The notes beneath the pieces were generated by a model. The model had not been told where the DNA came from, ran no database searches, and saw nothing but the letters and a program-made list of their open reading frames with translations. From NCBI GenBank assembly GCA_024734555.1, contig JANPWX010000106.1, positions 2,894,744 through 2,958,743 of the forward strand: a DNA stretch of 64,000 nt. The letters run 5' to 3'. The stretch comes from Trochalopteron elliotii (lineage: Eukaryota; Chordata; Aves; Passeriformes; Leiothrichidae). The translations under genes and the position numbers were made by a program. Shown here one piece after another: positions 1-11,300 of the stretch (its first letter is position 1; the number at the start of each line of letters is the position of its first letter).

Positions 1-1149
1 AATACACCAGAACAGTGGGAATGCCCAAGCTGAAGGCTTGTATTTTTTCAATACAAAAAGCAAGCAGAGTGAGGCTGTCTCCACCTTATCCAAAGGCAGC
101 AAGGGGGGAATGCTGGTGTGTGGTGAAAAGCAGGTTTGCAGAAGGAATGTGGCCATAGCTCCTCCCAAACTGCTCTTTAGGTCCTGGGGTAAGAGCTGGG
201 CTTTCTGCCCTCCCCTCGGAGTGTGGTAGTGGCAGCAGCAGATGCAAAAGAGTTGTCAGGTCTCCTTCCCCTTTCTGGTACCTCAGCCTGTAGCACTACA
301 GAAGGGGCTCTCCAGCCATGCTGTGAATGAGGAAATGAAAGAAATTGCCTCTTGTGGGGTATTTGCTCCAGGAGCCCTGTCATTACAATGAACTGGCCAC
401 CACAGCAGACACAGAAGTCTGATTTTAGCAGGAATCTTCCTATCAGCCTTTTTCTTAGTCAAGAGGAAGCAGTGGTTTGCACCTTAAGACTGTTAATGCA
501 GAGAAGCAGTTCATAAATACTTGTCAGGAAGCTTTTCTGCCAAGTAAGCTTGTTGCTTCTGAGAAAAAAAGGCAGCAGGGTGGTGGTGCCTGTCTGAGAT
601 GGCAGGATAACAATGAGATCCTGATGTAACAGGAAGGAGATTCCTCTGAAAGCTTTCTCCTGCATTAAGACTGTCTCACAGAGCCAGAAGCCTGGGCTCC
701 ATGGGCTTAGGTTTATCCATAGGCTTATACACAGATCTCTACTGCTGTAAAAGATGCTGATCAGAGCTGTTTTTATGATGTGTATTTGAAAACTCTTCGC
801 TGTCAAAGTCAGGAAACAGATCTGGAAGATTTCAGAAGCTGTGGCTTGAATTAAAGGAGGTCTAGGGCTCTTCAAGGCTTTAGACAGATCTTGCTCAGCT
901 GCACATTTTTGCTGAGTTTTTAATGGGAAAAGCCCCTCCTAATGGAAACCCACAATAATAACTCAGCCTTGGGTTTGAATTAGGTCATGCTGTGCTCTCC
1001 ACTGCAGACAGCAGAGGCTTTTCCAACCACAAGTGCTGCTGTCTGCAAACAGTTACAGGTTCAATGAAGAGGTGACAGTTTCTAAACCAGTTGCAATGTG
1101 TAGCCACCCACCTATTCCAGTATCAAACTTCAGTTTCTTATCTTTACAG
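1..1149 (+). other. CTSZ: CTSZ intron sequence
   Basis: Upstream of the first visible CTSZ exon. I see no coding match to the CTSZ exon carrying the catalytic Cys, so this is taken as the 3' part of the preceding intron. The open frames here have no recognisable product. Confidence 0.7.
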
Positions 1150-1329
1150 ACCGAATCAACATCAAGAGGAAAGGTGCTTGGCCTTCTGCCTACCTGTCTG
1201 TGCAGAATGTCATTGACTGTGCTGATGCTGGCTCCTGTGAGGGCGGGGACCACTCCGGGGTCTGGATGTACGCCCACGACCACGGCATCCCCGACGAGAC
1301 CTGCAACAACTACCAAGCCAAGGATCAAA
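1150..1329 (+). CDS. CTSZ: CTSZ coding exon (human exon 3 equivalent)
   Basis: Acceptor TTTACAG ends at 1149 and donor GTAGGC begins at 1330. The exon enters in phase 1, completing an Asp codon, and reads [19 protein letters not shown] at its start and CNNYQAKDQ at its end. Confidence 0.95.
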
Positions 1330-2980
1330 GTAGGCTGTCTCTGCTTTGCTGCAGGATTTCTTCCCAGGTTTAGCAGATCTTAGAAAAAAAAATAGGTTTT
1401 TTTTGGTTTCTTGCTGTTTGACTGACAGAACAGGTTTTCTTTATGGGCCTTGTTGTGTGTCTCCTACTCCAGACAGACAGTGTAGCACTAAATCATGCCC
1501 AGGCAAGTTTGCACAGCTGAATTGTTTTAACTTAATCTCTTAAATCTGTGACACACAATCTCTAATGTACTGAAATATTTACAAGTGTCACCTCGAGCTG
1601 ACCAAAGGAGAAACTTAACCTTTGGCTGGTCACGTATGACTGGAATGGTTTCTCTATGTCCTCGACAAAGTATTTATACTTGTGATGTAAAGAACAGTAA
1701 GTGGTGATAATAGGGACTTTAAGTGTGGTTTCCAGAAAATAACTGAATTCACCAGAGAGAATATGTATTAATAATTACTCTGAACTTACTAATATCTGCG
1801 TCAATTAAATTATACAAGTTCAGTGTCCTACAATCACTTCACTTGAAGAAAAGCACCTTCCTGCAGATTATCTCCAGTGGTAACCTCACCTTTGTTTTAC
1901 AGAGTGTAAGAAGTTCAACCAGTGTGGAACTTGTGTCACTTTTGGGGAATGCCATGTGATCAAGAACTACACTCTCTGGAAAGTTGCTGACTATGGGTCT
2001 GTCAGTGGAAGAGAAAAAATGATGGCAGAAATCTACACTAACGGACCAATTAGGTAAAAAAAAATACATGAAACTCAGTGTACATTTTCACTCCAGCACA
2101 TGTCAGCAGCTCTGCACTAACATGCAGCCTTTAGTTTGTATATAAACTGAGATCAGAATTCAAAATGCAGGAAAACCAGTTGGTTTTTATCCAGGCCCCT
2201 GATCCCCTTGTTTGAAACCTTCCTTCTCTGTTTTCTTACAGCTGTGGCATAATGGCTACTGAAAAGCTGGATGCCTACACGGGGGGACTGTACACAGAGT
2301 ACAACCCCTCCCCTACAGTGAACCACATCGTGTCTGTGGCTGGCTGGGGCGTGGAGAACGGGACAGAATATTGGATAGTTCGTAACTCCTGGGGCGAGCC
2401 CTGGGTAAGGAGCCCTGGGAACACACTCCTGCCTTTGGAGGGAGGGTGGGGTTTGTCACTTGTGCAAAACTACAGCCTGTGGATATAGAACTGAAACTTT
2501 CTTTGAACTAGACTGACAGTTTAAAAATGACACCCAGCCAAGCTGTAGACAAGGATATTTGGCTGAAGTTATGTGAGTAATTTCAGCTCTTATCCCGAAT
2601 TCTACCTTTCAAGGATGTGCAGCTCCTGTTATGGGCAACTGGAAATTGCTGTTAGTTGTAGGCAAAAATCAAGTCACATAGCTGGACTGGATGAGTGGGA
2701 TGTAAATTCACCAAAGCAGGTTGCCTCATGACTCCAGGGTTACACTTCAGCTTCAATTTCTCCATTCCCTTAAATCACTTATATTTGGCAGACAGAACAG
2801 ACTCGCCACCATAAAATTTCTATAGTTGTGTTTCCTGATTTACAATGCAAATTCAATCTTTTACAGGGTGAAAGGGGGTGGCTGAGGATTGTGACCAGTG
2901 CCTATAAGGGTGGAAGAGGAGCAGACTACAATCTGGCTATTGAAGAGGACTGTGCATATGGAGATCCTATACTGCCTTGA
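1150..2980 (+). CDS. CTSZ: Cathepsin Z (cathepsin X), 3' part of gene: last four coding exons
   Basis: Papain-family (C1A) lysosomal cysteine protease that acts as a carboxypeptidase. Coding segments 1150-1329, 1903-2053, 2242-2404 and 2867-2980 join in frame with GT-AG introns and give 202 residues to a TGA stop. They align end to end with the C-terminal two thirds of human cathepsin Z (303 residues). Visible landmarks: [16 protein letters not shown] (Cys-rich core), [16 protein letters not shown], the active-site His in [10 protein letters not shown] and the active-site Asn in [10 protein letters not shown]. The catalytic Cys, propeptide and signal peptide belong to upstream exons outside the window. 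I looked for the CGSCWA exon in 1-1149 and did not find it. The protein ends DPILP. An NGT sequon in the segment VENGTEY adds a possible N-glycosylation site where I recall human having DGT. Transcribed toward NELFCD (convergent). Identification is very secure; the gene is incomplete at the window edge. Confidence 0.97.
1903..2053 (+). CDS. CTSZ: CTSZ coding exon (human exon 4 equivalent)
   Basis: Acceptor TTTTACAG ends at 1902 and donor GTAAAA begins at 2054. Reads [10 protein letters not shown], then [12 protein letters not shown] (a conserved NYT glycosylation sequon) and [15 protein letters not shown]. Confidence 0.95.
2242..2404 (+). CDS. CTSZ: CTSZ coding exon with catalytic His and Asn
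   Basis: Acceptor TTCTTACAG ends at 2241 and donor GTAAGG begins at 2405. Encodes [25 protein letters not shown] (active-site His) and [11 protein letters not shown] (active-site Asn and oxyanion region). Confidence 0.96.
2867..2980 (+). CDS. CTSZ: CTSZ terminal coding exon
   Basis: Acceptor TTTTACAG ends at 2866. Encodes [16 protein letters not shown], then [15 protein letters not shown] and the TGA stop at 2978-2980. Confidence 0.96.
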   Translation, partial: GERGWLRIVTSAYKGGRGADYNLAIEEDCAYGDPILP

Positions 2981-3730
2981 CATGCTACAGCTTTTTGTTT
3001 AGGTACTTTGTTTGGAAGCTTCCCAGCACAACCTCCTTTTGTTTAAAGAGTTATAGCCTAAGACTCTTTCACATTTCAACACCATCAGGCAGTTCTGCAA
3101 AATTAGCCCAGATGCAACACACAATGCCTTCAAAAAATTCTGAACTGCCCTAATTTTATTTACATCTTGAAGTAATTCACTCATGAAGGAGTTGTTTACC
3201 TTGATGCACAGTATTGAAATCATGCTGACTAAATCACAGAACCTGTATGTGTAAATATCTATTTTTTTAAATACAAATCATGTAGATGCTCTGGAAAAGT
3301 ATACTCAATATTTGGGTCCAGAGCTTCTTTTAAATTCTGTGATAGTACTGACCAAATATGTTGCAATGATGCAAAAGCCATGATAAGTCTTGACATGATA
3401 AATCCAAAATATTAAACCCTGTTGCCTTGACCTCCTGCTGAAACAGTGGTGGTGGAAGTCCTAAATAATGAGGTTGCTTTTATCCACCAAAATGATATAA
3501 TGGGAATTACTTTGAGCAAGAGACAGTCTAAATACTTCCTACCTAATTAGTCTTGTCTTTGCACAAATTTCTTGCTTTAATATGTGATTGTGCCCTTTTT
3601 CACCTAAAGAGGCAGAATACAAATTGCCATAACCCAGAACTCCTCACTAGTGTGACAAATCAGTGCCATAGCAGATGTTACTACCTGGCATTGCTAACTG
3701 CATTTAATAAACAGACTTCTTCTCTTACAT
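2981..3730 (+). other. CTSZ: CTSZ 3' UTR (probable extent)
   Basis: Non-coding sequence from the stop codon to about 20 bases past the first good AATAAA. The exact cleavage site is not visible, so the end is approximate. Confidence 0.6.
3706..3711 (+). terminator. Probable CTSZ poly(A) signal AATAAA
   Basis: Canonical hexamer about 725 bases after the CTSZ stop. A second AATAAA at 3981-3986 could serve a longer transcript. Confidence 0.55.
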
Positions 3731-4463
3731 GACTGGGTATTTATTGTAAGATCTTATTAATATGGGTGTGTGATTGTCTCCACCAGGATGGTGCTGCTTT
3801 CACTGGTCTTTTTCTTGTGAAAGGCCTGATGGACAAGTTTATACAGCAATGATGCTGGTTTGGACAACTGGGTATGAACAGGCTCACAAAGGGTTTAAAC
3901 AAGTTAAAAATCATCTACAGGGGTCAGTGCAGAGGAACTGTTCAGAGGAAGTGATACCAAGCTGAACACAGAAAAGTAAAAATAAACCTTGTTTAAACTG
4001 CAGTGGACACAGAGCAAATTGCTCTTGTTATCACCAAGAGCTTGTACAGGGCTGTATCCTAAATGGATTCCCCACAGGGTGAACCATTTCTGTTGTTAAT
4101 TCTACAAGTTACTTAAATTACAAAAACGAGGTCTCATGCAAGTTTTAAATGGTGAGAGTTAGCTGGAATAATGGTAAATCTATTCAAAGATAAGCAAAGA
4201 AGTTCAAAACAGCCTCTACAAAAGCAACTTTTGCCCTTTTCAGGTGATTTCCTTTTTAATGAATCCAGCTGTACTTAGACTTTCAGTGTCTTTTAGAAAG
4301 CAGGTTCTTCAGAAAACAGATGTGCTTGGAAAAGCAAAATGTGCTGGTTTGTTCAAGATTACTGTTTGTTTAAAGTGAGGGGTGTAAAGAGGAATCCAGC
4401 CCAATGAACAGAGAGAATGAGTCATAATGAAACTAAAGACATCTCTGCAAAAGAACAAACACC
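3731..4463. other. Convergent intergenic spacer CTSZ/NELFCD
   Basis: Short spacer between the 3' ends of CTSZ (+) and NELFCD (-). No gene seen. Its limits depend on which poly(A) signals are used. Confidence 0.5.
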
Positions 4464-4469
4464 TTTATT
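4464..4469 (-). terminator. Candidate NELFCD distal poly(A) signal AATAAA
   Basis: TTTATT on the plus strand, about 880 bases after the NELFCD stop; it would give a longer 3' UTR. Confidence 0.35.
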
Positions 4470-4960
4470 TAAAGGTAAGTTATATTGTTGGGTTTATCTC
4501 CCACTATTTGGCATTAGCCAGGACAGAGTAGAGAGAAGTATAAAAACAAAGCCACAAGGAGCAGTAATGAAATTTCAGCACACATTCATATTTTGGGACA
4601 GTAATGACACGGTAATGAAACTTACCAGTAACATGTGATGCATCTATTTAGCAAAAAATAGATTCTGAAAGGTAACACACTCACATAGAATTCACCTCTT
4701 AATGCAAAACTAACCTTGATTGTTACAACTCCTCTGGTGTTACACGAAACAAGTTTTTTGTTTCCATGTAGGATATTTAGCATTCTAATACAATGCAAAG
4801 GGGAGGAACAGCCATTAGGGCTTCTCTGCAGCACAGCAAATCCCACAAATTCCTGGATTTTACAACTTGCAACATCAAAGCTTAGAACATTCAAGACCTA
4901 TTCAGGGAACTACCTGCAAAGTGTTTTTAGTAGGAACTGCCTTACCTGTTCTTCGTATTG

Positions 4961-4966
4961 TTTATT
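4961..4966 (-). terminator. Candidate NELFCD proximal poly(A) signal AATAAA
   Basis: TTTATT on the plus strand, about 385 bases after the NELFCD stop. Confidence 0.45.
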
Positions 4967-5349
4967 ACACAAAGAATCAGTGACAAATTCTTCAAGTAAC
5001 CAAAATAGTGTTCTTTGAAATAAATCTGTTTCTTGCTATCCATCCTCTTCAGAACATTGATCTATACTGATTTGTGTAACAAGAGAAAATCCTTTGGTAT
5101 CATTCCATTTTCCAAATGACATTAACAGTTGTCTGATATGAAACACAAACACTCCTCTGATAAGAATTTCAAGGGCACCGTGCAAGTCAAGCAAATGCCC
5201 TTCAGCCTTTTCCTCCTTGTTTTAGGTTTGTTGGTTTTGTTGGAGCTTTTTTTTGCTGCTGTGTTGCCCATTTGTAGAACCTCACTGGTGGAGAGCATGG
5301 CAAAGCAGTGATCATGAGCTCTGGCTGCATTCTTGATGTTTTCCACTGC

Positions 5350-5384
5350 TTAGTTCATCATGATAAAGTTAGACTTGCAATGAG
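5350..5384 (-). CDS. NELFCD: NELFCD terminal coding exon 15
   Basis: Only 35 coding bases: completes Ala, then [10 protein letters not shown] and a TAA stop at 5350-5352. Acceptor AAG lies at 5385-5387. The human tail ends IMVN; the Met here is a conservative change. Easily missed by gene finders because it is so short. Confidence 0.93.
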
Positions 5385-8300
5385 CTTAAAAGGAGAGAGA
5401 AAAAAAAAGACACTGTTCAGTACATTACCTATGATTCTTTGATTTATGTATTTGCATATGGATTTCTGCATTATGTAAATAATTAAGATTTTAGGGCCTG
5501 GACAGATGGTTTTGGTTTAGGATGGAGTATAATATTAGACAACTTTCCTTCCTCTCCTTTCCTTGCTGCAGTGCTAGTTCCCAAAAAGCAGTATTTATCT
5601 TCACTTTCTTCACTACTACCCAAAGATTCTTGATCACAGGAAAATTGCTAAACACTTTGGGACCCTGAAAGGGAAGTTGTCTGAGAAAATAGCTGGCAGG
5701 CATTCCTATATTTAGCAATCTTCCTCCTAAACATTATTTGCAAGTTGTAACACAAATGGAAGCAGGTATGCAAGGAATAAACGTGACTTACCTATGAACT
5801 CTGTGACAGGATCATGTTCACCTTCTGTTTTTATGGTGCCTGCAATACTTTCATTCTCCAAGATTGGGAGAAAAAGCTGTACAAAGTCTGAGGTATATGG
5901 AGGGGCAATCACATCAAGCACCTGAAAGAGCAGACAAAAACTGATGATTCTTGCACTTACAGGGGGAGGAGGGACAATATTTAATTCATATACCTGTCTT
6001 GGAAGCATATAAGCAGTTGTATGGAGAACAAGAGGTCTCAAGTGCAAGTAATTAATTCTGTATTCTCAGGGTGCTCTATTGAGCACCTGATCACTTCCAC
6101 AAGTCAGGATCAGTAGGACCAAGTCACATCCTGGTGAGCACTGAGACACTGCTCAGAATCTGACCTGAACTTGGAAGTATTTCTGAATATCCAAAACACA
6201 TGGAGCTGATTTTAACCTTGATCTCTAGACTGCAGTAAAGAGTTTTTGCTGCTGACCTCTGTCACAAAGTATCTGATGAGGGAGATGTCGGTGTCCAGCT
6301 TCTCCAGGCATTTGCGGATGTAGCTGACAACAGGCAGGACGTACCCTCGGCTCAGCAGGTGAACCATCCTGTCCAGGAGAGTCTTCTTCAGCTCCAGCTG
6401 ATGGGGCAGGGAGGGAAGAGCCAACACATCAGAACTTGCTCTCAGAATGTGCAATTTTTATTAATGCAGTATCTGCTATGCTACATTTTAACCACTTGCT
6501 AAATTAACCCTGCCACGGGAGCAAAAGCTGTTGAATTCGGTAAGAGTGACCTATGTGAAATAACAAAAACCAGAATCCTCTGAGTATCACCTGCTCCATC
6601 ACATCCAGCTGGGAATGTTCTGTTTCGAAGAGCTTGACAAGAAGTTGCAGAACTTGGGGATGAAGCAGCTGATGGCACGTACTGATCTGCAAACAACACA
6701 GCAAAGTGAGCTCCTCAGAACTGCAATTTAAAACACAAGGCACCAGACAAGTTCACACTGACGTTCAGTTCCAGACAGAAATTCATTTAGAAAAGCATTC
6801 CATCAAGTTTTCCTGGCGTAAATAGTGCTGAGCTGACAAAACCAAACAATTTACTCTCAACAGATTCATCTCTGCCTATTTACTGCCTTACTGCAGATGA
6901 CAGGCACTGTGTGCACTGGGTGTTACACAAGAATCAGAACTGTTTTTGCTCTCCAGCAAAGTTTTACAGACACCTTACCTCATCCAGCAGTGCCAGGTGA
7001 ACTGGGGTGTGATCAGTCTGCAGCTGGAAGTACCGTGGCTCTGACACTGTCCAGTCCACCCACTTCAGCACACCCATGGCCACCACTGGGAACCTACAGA
7101 CAGACAGCACTTTAGCACAGCAGCATGAAAAATAAATGCAAGTTTTATTAGGAACCCAAAGTAATCTGCCATCGTTTTCCAGTGGCACAGAAAAGCATGT
7201 TCTGTCACTCAAAGAGGACAAGTTGTGTGTGAAAAACAGGATTTCTGTCCTCATGAGAGATTCCCAGCCTCTCTGCTCACCTGATGCACTGATAGAGAGT
7301 GCTCAGTTCTGCAACCAGCTCTGATGCCCCTTTGTTCTCATTGCAACACAGGTTATGAACAGTCTCTATGGCTTTTGAGGTCGACTTGAGTTCATCCTTG
7401 TTGATGCTGACTCTCTTGTTCTGCAAAATTATTGCAAAGTTGGAATGCAAAAGTTGCAGATGTCTTTGGTTATTTAAGGAAAGGAGCTGTAACCTGCAAT
7501 AAGCCTAGGATTGCATCCTGTGTCTCAAAATTCAGTCACATGCAAGTTTCAGAAGAACTAATTTTGAGTGAGCTGAAGTACAAGGATGTTTGCAATATTT
7601 AATTCTCAGTGCACTCAGACTTTTGTTTGATCATCAGGATCTACACTTTTTCATCACCTCAGTTGAAGGCAGAAGCATTTCATACTAAAATAAGTAAACT
7701 AAGCTGAATATATTATGTTAAACTGAGCAACTTCACAACCATACATTTTCTTCAGCACAGGCAGGCTGCTGTAGGTAAAAATACTATTATTCACAGAAGT
7801 GCACATTACCTTTTTCCACATCTCTACAACACTAGCTGCATATGCCAGTATGTGGATATATTTATGTTTGTGATCCTGGTTGATCTTAGCACCTGGTTTA
7901 AACAAGGACTGCATGAAGAGGTCCAGAAATGCAGGCACTCGAATCTGTGAAGAGAAAGAACATTTTATCAGAGCCTGAGAATCATGAGAGGTGACTAAGA
8001 ATGGAGTTTTGGCATCTGATATACCTTACATACAACAAGACAATACATTTTCCTTTAAGAGTACATTAAACAGTTTTCTGAAGAGACCCAGACTTTTGAA
8101 AGGAAAAAAGGAATTTGTTACAGACTGTATTGCTGAACTATCAAAATCTTGCCTTTTCTTACTAAAATCCATGTTAGAACAATGCCGTGAGAAATGTGAA
8201 ATGTATCATTTAGGCCTGCTTATAACAAACTGCTAAAGTGAACAGGAATTTTTTGCTGTTTTTTAAATGAATTAATTCCTTGCCATCTTTATTTCCTATG

Positions 8301-11300
8301 GAAAAGTTCTTTAATGTAGTTATATGTAAAGCCACAACTTGGAATGATTAAAAAACCCCAACGAAAGTACCACAAAGCTAATGCAAACCAGAGTGCAAGT
8401 AGCAGCTTCACTTTTAGACATTACTTACAATTATAGAGGCACAAGTGAGTGCTAATTTAATTTTTGTGTCCATACAACACTTGGCACAAGGCACCCCATT
8501 TCTGAGTGCTACTGTAACAGAAATAAGTTTCAGAGTTACAAACAGGTAAATACTGACCAGTTCTACTGGAGGTGGGTCCATGCTTGTAAACATTTTGAAG
8601 AGGACAGTGATATCTGCTGGATTCAGAGCTCCTTTGGACAGCATTGCCCCCAGAGCCTGGCAAGCTCTGGGGTAAGAGGCTGCAGTACCCAGTGCTAAGG
8701 TGATCTGACTGGCATCGTGGCCTCTGCAGGAAGAGCAAACACACACAGTGACTTCTTTTCTTAATTCAGACATTTCAGATGAAGTCTCACTGAGTCAACA
8801 GGGCATATTCTATGGGATGTAATGCCTTAGGGTAATTACAGAAATAGGCCTTGTGTTTGCCTTGATAATTTCCAAAATGTTAATAGAAAAATAAAAATAA
8901 ATATTTCTTAATAGACAGAAACTTCAAGTCAAAAAAACCCCAGAAACTGCAGCTTTTCCAGTTTCTCTGCAGGTCTCTCTGACACAGGACACCGACCTTT
9001 TCTGCTGTTCCACAACTCCAAGCCCTGCTACAAGAACTGCTCTGCTGCAGCTACAATTTCTCCTTTCACTGGTGAAAGGTGACCAAGAATGAGCAAAAGG
9101 CAGCAGAGCTCACAGACTGTGGTGGCTTCCCTCTCCCTGGCCCCACAGCTGGCACTCACTTCTCGTGGGCGTAGCGCTGAACCTCCTGCGCGATCCTGCG
9201 GACGGCGGAGCCGCCCTGCTCCTCCTGGGCCAGGATGGACATCATGGACTGGGCAAAGAGGTAAGTGTGTTCCCCGTGGCACACCATCTTCTGTGAAAGC
9301 ACAGCAAAAACCTCACCCAGTCAGCAAGAAAACATCCCAGTGTCTCTCTGTGGTTACATTGCCGTGAGAGCAAAGGGGGAAAAAATTTGCAAAATTGCGA
9401 AGGGAAAAAAAAAAGAAACATGAACGACTAAACAACAAAGCCAAAACCCCAAGAGCCAAGAGGAAAACACAGGAAAGTTTTCTTCCTGTGACACCACACA
9501 AGAAGAAATGGCTGAATTGAGAACTTCGTTTCTCGAATGCCAAAACTGAGAGGAAAATCTGTTCTAGTTATGCTCAGTACTTTCTCTGCAGTATTTAAAC
9601 ACCAAGAGAAGCTCAAAGCCAGCTGAAAATCACTGTGGTGTTTCACAACACTGAATGCATGCTGGGTTGTTCAGATGGCAACTTTCACACCAATGTGGAT
9701 GATAAAGAGAATTATTTTCATTTGCCAGGGGACTGACAAGACTGATCTTTAGACCTTGCAGTACATGTGAAGGACAACAGTTGTACCCCCACCTTTTTAC
9801 AACCCATTTAATAAACGTAAGAAGTGTCACATAGGCAACCCAAGGAATTCTTGGTCACAGCATGACAAAAAAAGTGTAAATTTCTGGGTTTTAACTCAGA
9901 TATACCTTCTCTTCATAAGCTTTTGTAGGACATCAAGATTGGCTACAATCCCACAGTGATCTGTATCTCCTAACTGGAAAGCAGAACATAAATTCCTTTG
10001 CAACATAAAAAGGGAAAAAAAAAAACCCAAAAACCAAACTTACAGCAAACTCAGGAAGATTTTTCTCAAGGTTTTCTTCTCCTCCATCTAAAATTGTTGC
10101 CAGAGATGTACGCAGGACTCTGGAAAATACTTCCAGTTGCTGACATGCTGTTGAAACACTGGTTATTTCCCCTTGATACCCAGCATCAGATATAAGCTAT
10201 AAAAATAAAAACATCACAGCAATCTTGTGTTATTTACATTTATATTTCCGATATCCTAACAAATCTAGAAGAACACAGAATCAAAATTTCACCTTTGCAT
10301 ACACTGACTGGAATTCACATTTATATTGTGGTCTACAGAAAAAGAAACCAATAAAGATGTAGCAAAAATAAAGCACAATAATAAAAAATGTAGCAGAGCA
10401 CATCAAAATATAGCAGTCTTTGCTCGTCACAGAAACATACAAAACTGACTGAGATGTTCCACTGCACCAGAAATCCAGAATTTTTAAACAGAGTTCAAAG
10501 GAAAACAAACAAGAAAAAAAAAAGAAAACCCCCATGCCTCAACAAAAATTGAAAAAGCAGTACTTCAAACTGGGAAATTACACTTATTGCAACCTGTAGT
10601 AGAAGTCCTCCCACCAAGTACTTTTACTAATTAGTATTAGCAGGAATACATAAAAGACACAAGCAAGACCACAACTAGTATTTGATGCCAGAACAATTAG
10701 CCCTCTATGGATATTCTTATTCATTAGACTTCAGTACCTTCACAGTAAAATTAAGCATTAAACAATCAGGATGGGCTTCTGCCAATTTGTAAAAAAGATC
10801 TCTCCATGTGGTATGTGCTATCATTTGCTCAAGCCAGGCTGGAGTCTGAAAAGAACAGAGCAACAGAGAGAATTTTAAGAATATCTTGTTGTCAGGATCA
10901 TAAAAAGCAAGGCTTTTACCTCTCAGCAGTCCTGTTAGTTGTTCTACAGAGCTATATTACAAAGGAGGATTCCAAATTTCCAAGTTCTCTAAACCTCTGA
11001 GAACTCCAGTGAGACAGAGGTGGTTTTCTGAAACCAGTTGTTCCTCAGCCAAAGAGCTGTGAAGATTCAATTTCCCTTCACCACTCCCTCAGATGAAGGT
11101 GTCTAGGAAGGATCCAGTGCAGACACAGCAACAGGGATTGCATGCACACCTCTCCTTCCTCTGTAAAGATGGAATCTGCTTTCCGAGGGTCAAAGTGCTT
11201 GATCAGTAAACTCTTCAAGTGGTTCTCTACAGTCTCCTGAACCTGCATTGGCTCAACACCTGCACAGAAGGAACAGAACACTTGGCAGATGCAAAGCAGC

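Larger units (their letters stand above)
4444..5349 (-). other. NELFCD: NELFCD 3' UTR (maximum likely extent)
   Basis: Sequence after the NELFCD stop. Poly(A) hexamers on the minus strand are at 4961-4966 (short form, about 385 bases of UTR) and 4464-4469 (long form). Which is used cannot be told from sequence. Confidence 0.5.

Noticed and set aside
1..1149. Search for the CTSZ exon with the catalytic Cys (CGSCWA)
   Set aside because: No match in any frame; it must lie before the window.
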